A stretch of DNA of 64,000 nucleotides from Actinorhabdospora filicis. Lineage in GTDB: Bacteria > Actinomycetota > Actinomycetes > Mycobacteriales > Micromonosporaceae. How positions within the stretch are numbered: the first letter of the stretch is position 1; every line of letters begins with the position of its first letter. Positions 16,322-24,501 of this stretch are shown here, one piece after another. The notes beneath the pieces are model-generated. The model was given only the letters and a program-made list of their open reading frames with translations, was not told where the DNA came from and ran no database searches. Location of the stretch: the NCBI RefSeq assembly GCF_030269765.1, contig NZ_BSTX01000004.1, forward strand, positions 256,990-320,989, in the 5' to 3' direction. A program made the translations under genes and the position numbers.

Positions 16322-17821
16322 GTGCCCAGAGGCGATGGGCGGCTAAGCCACGAGCTCGATCCTCAACTCCCCGGTCCCCAGGACGAATGCGGCGTCTTCG
16401 GCGTGTGGGCCCCGGGCGAAGAGGTCGCCAAACTCACCTACTTCGGTATGTACGCCCTCCAGCACCGCGGGCAGGAGGCCGCCGGAATGGCGGTCAGCGA
16501 CGGGTCCGGGATCACCGTCTACAAGGACCTCGGCCTGGTCTCCCAGGTCTTCGACGAGCAGACCCTGGCGCCCCTGACCGGCCACATGGCCGTCGGGCAC
16601 ACGCGCTACTCGACCACCGGCGGCTCGACCTGGGAGAACTCCCAGCCGACGCTGATGGCGACCAACACCGGCACCACCATCGCGCTCGCACACAACGGCA
16701 ACCTGGTCAACACCGCCGACCTGGCGCGCGAGCTGGCCGAGATCGGGCACGACCCGGGCGGTACGACGTCCGATTCGTTCCTGGCCGCGGCGATGCTGAC
16801 GGCCAACGCCGACGAGTCGGTGTGGTCGGCGGCGCTGCGCACGCTGCCGAAGTTCCGGGGCGCGTTCTGCCTGGTCTTCTGCGACGAGCAGACCCTGTAC
16901 GCCGCGCGTGACGCGCAGGGTGTGCACCCGCTCGTCCTCGGCCGCCTCGACCGCGGCTGGGTGGTCGCCTCCGAGACGGTCGCGCTGGACATCGTGGGCG
17001 CGACGTTCGTCCGCGAGGTCGAGCCGGGCGAGCTCATCGCCGTCGACGAGCACGGCCTGCGGTCGGAGCGGTTCGCCAACCCCGATCCGAAGGGCTGCCT
17101 CTTCGAGTACGTGTACCTGGCGCGTCCCGACAGCACCATCGCCGGGCGCAACGTGTACGCCTCGCGCGTCGAGATCGGCCGCCGCCTGGCCAAGGAGCAC
17201 CCGGTCGAGGCGGACCTCGTCATCCCCGTGCCGGAGTCCGGGACGCCCGCCGCGATCGGCTACGCCGAGGCCAGCGGGATCCCCTACGGCCAGGGTCTCA
17301 TCAAGAACTCCTACGTCGGCCGGACCTTCATCCAGCCGTCCCAGGCGATCCGCGAGCGCGGCATCCGCCTGAAGCTGAACCCGCTCCGCGAGAACATCCG
17401 CGGCAAGCGCCTCGTGGTCGTCGACGACACGATCGTGCGCGGCAACACCCAGCGCCAGGTCGTGCGGCTGCTGCGGGAGGCGGGCGCGCTGGAGGTGCAC
17501 GTCCGCATCTCGGCGCCGCCGGTGACGTGGCCGTGCTTCTACGGCATCGACTTCGCCACCAAGGCCGAGCTGATCGCCGATGGCCTCGACACCGAGGGCA
17601 TCCGGCGGAGCATCGGCGCCGACTCGCTGGGGTACGTGTCCCTGGACGGCCTGATCGGGGCGACCGAGCAGCCGAAGACGCGCCTGTGCCGGGCGTGCTT
17701 CGACGGGGTCTACCCGATCGAGCTGCCCGCCGCCGACCTCCTGGGGAAGCATCTCCTGGAGGGGCTGGACAAGTCGGTCGCGCGGCCGGTGAACGGAAAA
17801 ACGGCCGGCGCCCGTCTCTAG
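16322..17821 (+). CDS. purF: Amidophosphoribosyltransferase
   Basis: PurF catalyses the first committed step of purine synthesis: PRPP plus glutamine gives 5-phosphoribosylamine. The N-terminal Ntn-hydrolase glutaminase begins at Cys23 in CGVFGVWAPGE after a propeptide that must be removed. The PRPP-binding motif VVVDDTIVRGNT is near residue 365. Conserved cysteines (FYGID region, LCRACFDGVYP) match the 4Fe-4S type known from Bacillus subtilis. GTG 16322 is preferred to the longer ORF start at 16271 because GAGGAG stands before it. It is followed 32 bases later by purM, so the two are an operon. Length 499 aa is normal. Confidence 0.96.
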   Translation: MPRGDGRLSHELDPQLPGPQDECGVFGVWAPGEEVAKLTYFGMYALQHRGQEAAGMAVSDGSGITVYKDLGLVSQVFDEQTLAPLTGHMAVGHTRYSTTGGSTWENSQPTLMATNTGTTIALAHNGNLVNTADLARELAEIGHDPGGTTSDSFLAAAMLTANADESVWSAALRTLPKFRGAFCLVFCDEQTLYAARDAQGVHPLVLGRLDRGWVVASETVALDIVGATFVREVEPGELIAVDEHGLRSERFANPDPKGCLFEYVYLARPDSTIAGRNVYASRVEIGRRLAKEHPVEADLVIPVPESGTPAAIGYAEASGIPYGQGLIKNSYVGRTFIQPSQAIRERGIRLKLNPLRENIRGKRLVVVDDTIVRGNTQRQVVRLLREAGALEVHVRISAPPVTWPCFYGIDFATKAELIADGLDTEGIRRSIGADSLGYVSLDGLIGATEQPKTRLCRACFDGVYPIELPAADLLGKHLLEGLDKSVARPVNGKTAGARL

Positions 17822-17853
17822 GGTGTGCCGGAAGCGACAAGGGCGTGGAGCCG

Positions 17854-18972
17854 ATGAACCTGGAAGGTGTGGGAACAGTGGACGGTGGCCGCAAGGTGAC
17901 GCCGTGGCGCGGAGGCAACCGGCGGGGCTCGTCCTACGCCGAGGCGGGCGTGAGCATCGAGGCCGGTGACCGTGCCGTCGAGCTGCTGAAGCCCGCCATC
18001 CGCAAGACGCGGCGTCCCGAGGTGGTCGGCGGCATCGGCGGTTTCGCCGGGCTGTTCGCCCTCGACACGGACAAGTACAAGAAGCCGCTCCTGGCGTCCT
18101 CGACCGACGGCGTCGGCACCAAGCTCGTGGTGGCGCAGCAGATGGGCATCCACGACACCGTCGGCATCGACCTGGTGGCGATGGTCGTGGACGACCTCGT
18201 CGTCTGCGGCGCCGAGCCGCTGTTCCTGCTGGACTACATCGCCTGCGGTGAGGTCGTCCCGGAGCGCATCGCCGAGATCGCCGGTGGCATCGCCGACGGC
18301 TGCCGTTACGCGGGCTGCGCCCTCGTCGGCGGCGAGATCGCCGAGCACCCGGGCGTCCTGAAGGCCGACGAGTACGACGTGTCGGCGACGGGCGTGGGCG
18401 TCGTCGAGGCCGATGAGCTGCTCGGGCCGGAGCGCGTCCAGGTCGGTGACGTGATCATCGCGATGGGCTCCTCGGGTCTGCACAGCAACGGGTACTCCCT
18501 CGTGCGGCACGTGCTGCTGGGCGCGGGCCGGATGCGCCTGGACCAGGTGGTCGAGGAGTTCGGCAACCAGCGCACCCTCGGCGAGGAGCTGCTGACGCCG
18601 ACGCGCGTGTACGCCAAGGACTGCCTGGCGCTGATCGCCGAGACCGACGTGCACGCCTTCGCGCACATCACCGGCGGCGGCCTGCCCGGCAACGTCGTGC
18701 GGGCCCTGCCGGGCGGCGCCGACGCGGTCCTGGACCGTTCGTCGTGGCGCCCGCAGCCGATCTTCGACCTGATCCGCGACAAGGGACGCGTCGAGGACGG
18801 CGAGCTGGACCGCACGTTCAACATGGGCGTCGGCATGGTCGCCATGCTGCCGCGCGAGGACGTGGACCGCGCGCTGGCCGTGCTGGCGGCCCGGCACGTC
18901 GACGCGTGGGTGATCGGTGAGATCGTCTCCGGTCAGGGCGAGGTGCGCATGCTCGGGTCGCACCCGAAGTAG
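17854..18972 (+). CDS. purM: Phosphoribosylformylglycinamidine cyclo-ligase (AIR synthetase)
   Basis: PurM makes aminoimidazole ribonucleotide from FGAM with ATP. Family blocks seen: the N-terminal GSSYAEAGVSIEAGDRAVELL, the SSTDGVGTK loop, DLVAMVVDDLVVCGAEPLF, and GLHSNGYSLVR. ATG 17854 gives 372 aa, slightly longer than usual; GTG 17878, preceded by GGAAGG, would give 364 aa and cannot be excluded. It is co-directional with purF at a distance of 32 bases and is followed by a strong terminator. Confidence 0.96.
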   Translation: MNLEGVGTVDGGRKVTPWRGGNRRGSSYAEAGVSIEAGDRAVELLKPAIRKTRRPEVVGGIGGFAGLFALDTDKYKKPLLASSTDGVGTKLVVAQQMGIHDTVGIDLVAMVVDDLVVCGAEPLFLLDYIACGEVVPERIAEIAGGIADGCRYAGCALVGGEIAEHPGVLKADEYDVSATGVGVVEADELLGPERVQVGDVIIAMGSSGLHSNGYSLVRHVLLGAGRMRLDQVVEEFGNQRTLGEELLTPTRVYAKDCLALIAETDVHAFAHITGGGLPGNVVRALPGGADAVLDRSSWRPQPIFDLIRDKGRVEDGELDRTFNMGVGMVAMLPREDVDRALAVLAARHVDAWVIGEIVSGQGEVRMLGSHPK

Positions 18973-18984
18973 AGCGTTTTCGAG

Positions 18985-19016
18985 ACGGCCCGGACCGAAG
19001 AGGTCCGGGCCGTTTT
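18985..19016 (+). terminator. Terminator of the purF-purM operon
   Basis: A perfect 12-bp stem ACGGCCCGGACC with its complement, a 5-base loop and a TTTT tail, 12 bases after purM. Confidence 0.92.
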
Positions 19017-19206
19017 CGCGTTCGGGCCCGGGTGGTTTCGGCGGTGTTGGGAGCCGGTGGGCGGGGTGTCCGGGTCGGCCCGGTGGGCGGTGAGGGACGG
19101 TCGTCTCACCCCGTGTGATTCCTGAGCGTGGGCTGAACACGTGCGCCCGGAGAGGGCCGAAGTGCCAGTTCCGAGCACATCTCGGTTCGGTAACCTTGCC
19201 CCTGCC

Positions 19207-20544
19207 ATGGATACCGTCACCCAGCACCTGCAGGCCTTCGCCGACACCGCCGCCTTCAACCCGCTCAGCCCGAAGGACTGGCTGTCCACCTTCGGGGCCG
19301 TGGGCGTACTCGTCATCATGTTCGCCGAGACCGGTCTGCTGATCGGGTTCTTCCTCCCCGGCGACTCCCTTCTGTTCATCGCCGGTGTGGCCACGACGAA
19401 CGTCATGACGGCCACCCTCGGGTTCAAGCTGCCGCTGTGGACGCTGCTGATCGGATCGCCGTTGTGCGCGATCGCGGGGGCGCAGCTCGGGCACTTCCTG
19501 GGGGCGAGGTACGGGCGGAAGATGTTCGACCGCCCGAACTCGAAGCTCTTCAAGAAGGAGTACGTCGAGAAGGCCGAGCACTACTTCCAGAAGTTCGGGC
19601 CGGGCAAGGCGGTCATCCTGGCCCGGTTCATCCCGATCGTGCGGACCTTCCTGAACCCGGTCGCGGGGATGCTGGAGATGCCGGCGGGCAAGTTCTTCCT
19701 GTACAACGTGATCGGCGGGGTCCTGTGGACCGACGGGGTCATCCTGGCCGGGCACTTCCTGGCCGACGTGATCCCGGACGCCGCGATCGACAAGTACCTG
19801 CTGCCGCTGGTGGCGCTGATCGTGCTGATCTCGCTGCTGCCGATCTTCATCGAGATCCTGCGCGGCCGCAAGGAGAAGAAGCGCGAGGCGGAGGCCGGTG
19901 GGGCCAACGCGGAGGCGGCGTCCTTCTCGGATTTCGCCGACCTGCGCGAGGACGTCTCGGACGCGCGCACGCAGGTCATCGACACCGGCGCGGTCCGGCG
20001 GGGGCGGCCGCAGGCGCACCAGGGGCCGCAGGAGACCCAGGAGATCCGGCTGGAGCAGGCGCAGCGCGAGGCGCGGCAGCAGGCGCAGCGGGACGCCCGG
20101 CAGGCGCCGGACGCGCGCGGGCCGCAGGAGTACGGGCGGCACGGGTACGGGCCGCAGGAGGGCTCTCAGGGCTACGGACAGGGCCAGGCGGGCCATGGAC
20201 GGAGCCAGGGCGGCGGTCAGCCGGGCTACGGGCAGCAGCAGGGCGGCCAGGGTGGCCAGCCGGGCTACGGGCAGGGCCAGGTTTACGGCCAGCCGCAGGG
20301 CCACGGTCAGCAGGGTTACGGCCAGCAGCAGGGCTATGGGCAGGCGAGCCAGGGGCGTCCCAGCACCGGTGACGGACGGCACTCGCAGGCGCCCGACGCG
20401 CGCGGTTACGGGCAGCCGGGTTACGGCCAGGACCAGCGTGCGCAGGGCGGGCACGGCCATGGTCAGCACGGCTCTGGCCAGCAGTACGGCCGGCAGGGAT
20501 ACGAGGGCCACCAGCCGCCTCCGCAGGATCAGCGGGGGCACTGA
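19207..20544 (+). CDS. DedA-family membrane protein with Q/G/Y-rich tail
   Basis: Residues 1-220 are a DedA/SNARE-associated domain: several membrane segments, the signature [13 protein letters not shown], and the block [26 protein letters not shown]. DedA proteins act in the cytoplasmic membrane; members have been linked to lipid flipping and proton-motive-force upkeep. After the last helix comes a charged linker ([13 protein letters not shown]). The last 150 residues are a low-complexity tail of [14 protein letters not shown] and HGQH units, uncommon for DedA and very like the tail of the protein at 14191-16149. ATG 19207 starts the homologous part. An upstream extension to 19141 is possible but unsupported. 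Confidence 0.88.
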   Translation: MDTVTQHLQAFADTAAFNPLSPKDWLSTFGAVGVLVIMFAETGLLIGFFLPGDSLLFIAGVATTNVMTATLGFKLPLWTLLIGSPLCAIAGAQLGHFLGARYGRKMFDRPNSKLFKKEYVEKAEHYFQKFGPGKAVILARFIPIVRTFLNPVAGMLEMPAGKFFLYNVIGGVLWTDGVILAGHFLADVIPDAAIDKYLLPLVALIVLISLLPIFIEILRGRKEKKREAEAGGANAEAASFSDFADLREDVSDARTQVIDTGAVRRGRPQAHQGPQETQEIRLEQAQREARQQAQRDARQAPDARGPQEYGRHGYGPQEGSQGYGQGQAGHGRSQGGGQPGYGQQQGGQGGQPGYGQGQVYGQPQGHGQQGYGQQQGYGQASQGRPSTGDGRHSQAPDARGYGQPGYGQDQRAQGGHGHGQHGSGQQYGRQGYEGHQPPPQDQRGH

Positions 20545-20580
20545 CGGGCGTCTATGCCCCTGAATGGCCCATACTTGTGG

Positions 20581-20606
20581 AGCGCGGTGGCCTCGGCCGC
20601 CGCGCT
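20581..20606 (+). terminator. Terminator of the DedA gene
   Basis: A stem of AGCGCGGTGGCC against GGCCGCCGCGCT with one mismatch, followed by CTTTA, 36 bases after the DedA stop codon. Confidence 0.75.
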
Positions 20607-20726
20607 CTTTACGAATTCCCTTGTGGACGGCGTGATCGCCGGGCGGCCGATGGGGTGCCCGGGGTGGCGCGCGCGGGGGATACTGTTCCCTGCCACGTGT
20701 GTTAAATCCGGGTGAGGCTGAGAGAC

Positions 20727-21833
20727 ATGCCATCCACAGGACGTGCGCTCGGCCCTTTCGCCGACGTGTCCACCGAGCGGGTCGAGGGCGCCTACGAGGT
20801 GTGCCACGGCACCGACGAGCAGGGTCGTCGCGTCGAGATCCTCACCCTGGGCACCACGTCGGCGAAGGATCCGGCGCGGCGCAGGATGCTGGCCGACGCG
20901 GTGGGCTGGGCGAGGTCCACGCACACTCCGGCCGACGCGCCGATCCTGGACGTGGAGCTGGAGGCCGAGCAGCCGTACGTGGTGATGCTGCGCGAGGAGC
21001 GTCTGCGCGGCATTACGCGGGTCCTGGACTGGCTGCTGCGGATGGGGCCGGCCACGGGCCCGATCCGGCGGATCACGACGCCCGTGCCGCCGCATCTGAT
21101 GCGGGTGCAGCCGGTGTCGGGTCCGGTGCCGCCGCCGGTGAGCGCGATCCCGAAGCGCAAGACGAACGGGCCGTTCGTGGCCCTGGTCGTGATGGCGCTG
21201 GTGCTGGTCGTGTTCGGTGGTGGCGCGCTGGCCATCTGGGTGGCGCGCGACAGTCCGGCGGTGAGTTCGGACGGTCCGCAGGGCGGGGACAAGGAGCCGG
21301 GCGGGAAGCCGCCCGGGGAGACCGCGACCGAGCCGCCCCGGCCCGTCATCGACGAGGACCGCAAGGCGAAGTTGCCCGGCACCGAGTCGATGTGGGACGA
21401 GGCGAATTCGGTGGGCGCGGCGGTGTCGAGCGAGCCCGGCTGGCCCTTCGCGTGGCGTTACGACAAGCGCCTCGGGTGTGACGCGGAGGAGAAGGAGATC
21501 GACTGTGTCGTCCGCGCGGACGTGCCCGGCTCGGATGAGCTGAAGGACGCGCGCCTGGCGGTGGCCCTGCGGCCCTGCCCGGGTATCTGCGACGCGAAGG
21601 CGCGGGCGGCGGTGCTCCCGGCGGACGTCTCGTGGACGCCCGTCGATGAGAACACGTATTACGTGCTGGTCGGGACGGGTGGGGTGTTCCGGCTGGAGAT
21701 GGTCATGTACGTGACGGACCCGCAGAACCCGGAGCGGCACTGGCAGGTGCTGGCGAGTGGGCTGGGTGAAGGGGCGCACGGTCGCGAGATCGTGGAGAAG
21801 AGCATCAACGACGTGTACGCGCAGGCGGGCTGA
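20727..21833 (+). CDS. Single-pass membrane protein, unknown function
   Basis: A 368-aa protein of three parts. Residues 1-120 are soluble, with strand patterns (VEGAYEVCHGTDEQGRRVEILTLG, then DARRRMLADAVGWARSTHTPADAPILDVE-like text) recalling the N-lobe of a Ser/Thr kinase but lacking catalytic motifs. A Pro-rich linker leads to one membrane helix near residues 150-172. The extracellular part has five cysteines. A pseudokinase-like sensor is one reading, and it is weak. ATG 20727 is preferred; GTG 20712 would add five residues. A terminator follows at 21850. Confidence 0.65.
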   Translation: MPSTGRALGPFADVSTERVEGAYEVCHGTDEQGRRVEILTLGTTSAKDPARRRMLADAVGWARSTHTPADAPILDVELEAEQPYVVMLREERLRGITRVLDWLLRMGPATGPIRRITTPVPPHLMRVQPVSGPVPPPVSAIPKRKTNGPFVALVVMALVLVVFGGGALAIWVARDSPAVSSDGPQGGDKEPGGKPPGETATEPPRPVIDEDRKAKLPGTESMWDEANSVGAAVSSEPGWPFAWRYDKRLGCDAEEKEIDCVVRADVPGSDELKDARLAVALRPCPGICDAKARAAVLPADVSWTPVDENTYYVLVGTGGVFRLEMVMYVTDPQNPERHWQVLASGLGEGAHGREIVEKSINDVYAQAG

Positions 21834-22091
21834 CGGACTGGGGAGCCGCGGGCGGCCATCTGGCATGGCGGTACCGGATGGGCCGCCCGAGTTCCGGCGG
21901 GCGCTGGGAGGTAAGTCCCGGGGGATGTGGCGTGCTTCGGCTTCGATGGCGGGGCGGCACGGCCATAGGACGGTGTTGTTGGAGCGGTTGGTGGAGTTCT
22001 TGCGGGTGCAGTGGGCGCAGAACTCGCCGGTGTTGCCGTCGGGGCCGTGGGGGCCGTAGTCGACGCCGGGGATCTTCAGGCGGCGGAGCAT
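21834..22091 (-). pseudogene. Probable Cys-rich mini gene that has lost its stop
   Basis: ATG at 22091 follows GGGAGG by about 10 bases and overlaps the end of the preceding ORF by 16 bases. The first 60 codons look gene-like and contain FCAHC and later VLWPC, echoing the Cys and WPCR pattern of the ORF just upstream. The frame then has no stop until 20529, running antisense through the convergent membrane protein gene, so the original end seems to be lost or frameshifted. Coordinates given here cover only the part outside that gene. It may equally be a chance frame. Confidence 0.3.
21850..21888 (+). terminator. Probable terminator
   Basis: A stem GGGCGGCCATC against GATGGGCCGCCC with one bulged base and a 16-base loop, 16 bases after the stop of the membrane protein gene. 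Confidence 0.6.
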
Positions 22092-22345
22092 AAGAACCGC
22101 ACCTCCCGCCGCCGGGACTGCCGGCGGAGTCGGGCGATGATCCCGTCGAGGCGGTGTGTCCACCCGAAGTTGTGGCGGAGGAGAAAGAGAAGGTCCCGGC
22201 AGGGCCAGATCCGGTCGCAGCAGGTGCAGCGGGCGACCAGGGCGAGGACGGGGAATCCGGCGAGGAAGACGAAGCGCAGGCGGCGGCGCGTGGGACGGTG
22301 CCGCATGATCTGGTGCCGCAGGATCGAGACGGGCATGACCGTCAT
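22076..22345 (-). CDS. Cys-rich 89-aa hypothetical protein
   Basis: The ATG overlaps the preceding stop as ATGA, which indicates translational coupling. The 89-aa product is strongly basic, has a hydrophobic stretch near residues 24-38 (FVFLAGFPVLALVA), then a cysteine cluster RCTCCDRIWPCRD, and an Arg-rich end. The four clustered cysteines could hold a metal. I do not know a family for it. It sits between another CxxC mini gene and a decayed third one, so the three form a minus-strand group divergent from an XRE regulator. Confidence 0.5.
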   Translation of the reverse strand: MTVMPVSILRHQIMRHRPTRRRLRFVFLAGFPVLALVARCTCCDRIWPCRDLLFLLRHNFGWTHRLDGIIARLRRQSRRREVRFLCSAA

Positions 22346-22500
22346 GAGGGTGACCCGCACTTCGGGCAGCCGGCGGCGTGGCGTTTGAAGACGGCGGTGA
22401 GTTCGCGCTCCAGTAGCCGTCTGCGAGCGGATCGGTACGGATCGTAGGTGAGGGTTGTCGGACCCTCGTGGTAGACAGGTTTCTGATCGGGTTTCGCCAC
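22342..22500 (-). CDS. CxxC 52-aa hypothetical protein
   Basis: GTG at 22500 is preceded by GGAGG with a 6-base spacing. The product has an acidic/polar start (AKPDQKPVYHEGPTTLTYD), a charged helix (SARRRLLERELTAVFKRH) and a CPKCG knuckle near the end, as in small zinc-ribbon proteins. It is the first gene of the minus-strand mini-ORF group and is preceded by two perfect hairpins (22521-22606). The role is unknown; small CxxC proteins often sit next to XRE/DUF397 genes in actinomycetes. Confidence 0.55.
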   Translation of the reverse strand: MAKPDQKPVYHEGPTTLTYDPYRSARRRLLERELTAVFKRHAAGCPKCGSPS

Positions 22501-22520
22501 GGCGAACCTCCGGTTGTGAG

Positions 22521-22606
22521 GACCGGGGCGGGTTTGGATGCCAACCAAGAGGGCCCGCCCCGGTCGTTCTGAGCCTGCGGAAGGTCTTGCCGGACCTTCC
22601 GCAGGC
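22521..22606 (-). promoter_or_regulatory. Two adjacent perfect hairpins in a divergent intergenic region
   Basis: The first pairs GACCGGGGCGGG (22521-22532) with its exact complement (22554-22565), and its loop can form a small TTGG/CCAA stem. The second pairs 14 bases GCCTGCGGAAGGTC (22573-22586) with 22593-22606 around a 6-base loop. Neither is followed by a T tract. They lie 20 bases before the GTG of the mini-ORF operon, in what would be its 5' leader, so a structured leader RNA is more likely than a terminator. Confidence 0.6.
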
Positions 22607-22726
22607 GTGATTTCCCCTTCGTGCCCGTCTCGCATTTACTGCTTGCATTGACGGGCTAACTCTGTTGTAACATTCTGAAGAAGCGCATGCAAGTATGGTG
22701 GGAAGATCAATTCAAGGAGTCGCAAC

Positions 22727-23593
22727 ATGAGGGGACCTCGCCGATCTGGCGCCAAGGTGAAGCAGCCTCGTATTCGCGCGATCTGGCTCGGCCGGGCGCT
22801 TCAAGAGCTGCGTATCGAGGCGGGCGTGGTGGCGAAGGATGTGGCCACGCACATCTATCGCGATCAAGGCACGGTCAGTCGAATCGAAGATGGTCAAATT
22901 CCGGTGACCGAGGCGATCTTGAACGGATACTTCGAGATCTGCGGCGTGACGGACCCGCACCGGCGCGCCGACCTGACGGTGATCTGCCGTGACGCGGCAC
23001 AGTCGGGCTGGTGGGACGGCTACAAGAGCGACGTGGCGGGGATCCTGATGGATCGCACGTGGCTGGAGTCGAAGGCGATCTCGATCAGCAACCTCGACGT
23101 GAACCAGGTGCCCGGGCTTCTACAAACCGCCGAGTACGCCGAGCTGCTCATGCGCAGTGTCGAGCCATGGCGCGGCGATGCTGACGTGGCGCGTTTCGTG
23201 GAACTGCGAATGACGCGGCAGCACGTTCTGTCGCGGTACAAGCCGGTCGAGTTTCAGACGATCATTGAGCAGGCTGTGCTGACCCGATCGGTCGGTGGGG
23301 TGGCGGTGATGCGTGAGCAGCTTGACCGTCTGCTGGTGGAGTCGGAGCGGTCGAACATCGAGATTCGCGTGCTCCCGAGCGACAAGTATGTCGGGATCAC
23401 CGGTTCATTCGAGGTGTTCGAACTCGCCGCGCCATATCCCGAGATCGCTTACATAGGAACGCCTTCGGGTGACATCTGCGTGGAAGGAGAAGCGGTCGAC
23501 AGGCTCGCCGGCGCGTATGATCGGCTTCTGGATGCCAGCCTGGACGCCGAGGCGTCCCGGGCACTGATCATGGCCGAGAGGGACAAACTGTGA
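22727..23593 (+). CDS. XRE-family regulator with DUF5753
   Basis: A 288-aa protein with an N-terminal helix-turn-helix (IWLGRALQELRIEAGVVAKDVATHIYRDQGTVSRIEDG) and a C-terminal DUF5753 domain (LESKAISISNLDVNQVPGLLQTAEYAELLM, then RQHVLSR). This architecture, followed by a DUF397 partner, is highly multiplied in actinomycetes; the whiJ/bldB-type pairs affect development, and some behave like toxin-antitoxin pairs. AAGGAG precedes ATG 22727, and a possible -35 TTGACG lies at 22648-22653. It overlaps the DUF397 gene by GTGA. Confidence 0.9.
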   Translation: MRGPRRSGAKVKQPRIRAIWLGRALQELRIEAGVVAKDVATHIYRDQGTVSRIEDGQIPVTEAILNGYFEICGVTDPHRRADLTVICRDAAQSGWWDGYKSDVAGILMDRTWLESKAISISNLDVNQVPGLLQTAEYAELLMRSVEPWRGDADVARFVELRMTRQHVLSRYKPVEFQTIIEQAVLTRSVGGVAVMREQLDRLLVESERSNIEIRVLPSDKYVGITGSFEVFELAAPYPEIAYIGTPSGDICVEGEAVDRLAGAYDRLLDASLDAEASRALIMAERDKL

Positions 23594-23838
23594 CCCCCGA
23601 GATTGAAGTCGGCGCGTGGCGTAAGAGCACCCGTAGCGGCAGCGGTGGCGGGAGCAACTGCGTCGAAGTCGGCGCATGGCGCACGAGCACCTGCAGCTCT
23701 GGCGACGGCGGCCAGTGCATCGAAGCCGGTGCCTGCACGCACGGCATCGCCATCCGCGACACCAAGGACCGCACAGGCCCCGTCCTGACCGTCACCCCCG
23801 GGAACTGGGCGGGGTTCGTCGCGAGCTTGACGAACTAG
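23590..23838 (+). CDS. DUF397 protein with internally duplicated N-terminal motif
   Basis: DUF397 proteins are small partners of XRE/DUF5753 regulators. This 82-aa version carries the typical opening twice in tandem: EVGAWRKSTRSGSGGGSNCVE and then EVGAWRTSTCSSGDGGQCIE. The normal ending (IAIRDTKDRTGPVLTVTPGNWAGFV) follows once. The usual length is about 60-70 aa, so one half-domain has been duplicated. The GTG start overlaps the regulator's stop, and the 3' end overlaps the convergent CGNR gene by 4 bases. Confidence 0.88.
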   Translation: MTPEIEVGAWRKSTRSGSGGGSNCVEVGAWRTSTCSSGDGGQCIEAGACTHGIAIRDTKDRTGPVLTVTPGNWAGFVASLTN

Positions 23839-24434
23839 CCTTTCCGCTCGCGGTACGCGCCGACCTTGTGCCGGTTGCCGCACCGCTGCATGGAGCACCA
23901 CCGGCGGTTGCCAGGGCGGGACGTGTCCAGGAACGTCAAGAGACATCTACTGCCCTGACATTGGCGGACACGTTCTCTAAGGTCCGTGCCGATGATGCCT
24001 ACGGCATCCCTGGCAGCCGCCGCCAAGATCTGGGTCCCCGTCACGGGCGGGGCCCAGGTCGTGCGACCGGTCTTCGTATCTATCGCGATGCGGGGTGGGG
24101 CGCCTACGGCCTCGTTGATGACCACCAAATCCTCTGGCGCGGGCTGGTCGCCTGCGGCCAGTGCGGGAGCGACCCTCCAGAGGGTGTTGCGGAACTCCCT
24201 CAGCGCGCGCATCTCCTCGTCTGTCGCCACGACATCGGCCGGATCGAGGGGGATGCCGATGGTCATCCGGGACTCGGCGATCCAGGGCCCCAGGTTCTCG
24301 ACCTTATCGAAGACCTCGTAGACGCTAAATCTCCCCGGCGCGCCCGTGACCAGCAGTTCCAGGGCGAAACTCCCCGCATCGAACATGAAGGGCTCCCCGG
24401 TCAACGGAGTCAGCCGCCTTGCGCCAACGCTCAT
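23835..24434 (-). CDS. ABATE / CGNR zinc-finger regulator
   Basis: A 199-aa protein: an N-terminal ABATE-type domain (FALELLVTG, then DPADVVATDEEMRALREFRNTLWRV) and a C-terminal CGNR zinc finger. The finger has four metal-binding cysteines: one in RQCQGSRC, a partner in CLLTFLD, and the two in WCSMQRCGNRHKV. CGNR proteins are treated as transcription regulators. ATG 24434 lies 6 bases after the box TATAGT, so a leaderless message is predicted. The divergent neighbour is an NTF2-like gene, with palindromic sequence between them. Confidence 0.85.
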   Translation of the reverse strand: MSVGARRLTPLTGEPFMFDAGSFALELLVTGAPGRFSVYEVFDKVENLGPWIAESRMTIGIPLDPADVVATDEEMRALREFRNTLWRVAPALAAGDQPAPEDLVVINEAVGAPPRIAIDTKTGRTTWAPPVTGTQILAAAARDAVGIIGTDLRERVRQCQGSRCLLTFLDTSRPGNRRWCSMQRCGNRHKVGAYRERKG

Positions 24435-24475
24435 GTAACCACTATAGTCAGTGTCGAACCGGTTATACAGGTTAC
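24435..24475. promoter_or_regulatory. Divergent promoter/operator between CGNR and NTF2-like genes
   Basis: GTAACC at 24435-24440 and GGTTAC at 24470-24475 are inverted copies. AACCGGTT at 24457-24464 is a perfect palindrome between them. The minus-strand -10 TATAGT (24441-24446) overlaps the left arm. Autoregulation by the CGNR protein is inferred from position only. Confidence 0.5.
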
Positions 24476-24501
24476 GGATTCACCCAGACCCAGGAGGCAG
24501 C

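Noticed and set aside
17818-20733. Long minus-strand open frame opposite purM and dedA
   Set aside because: Composition is non-protein-like and both plus-strand genes are secure.
20529-22091. Reading the third mini-ORF as one 520-codon gene
   Set aside because: Most of it is antisense to the membrane protein at 20727-21833 and has no domain; only the first part looks gene-like.
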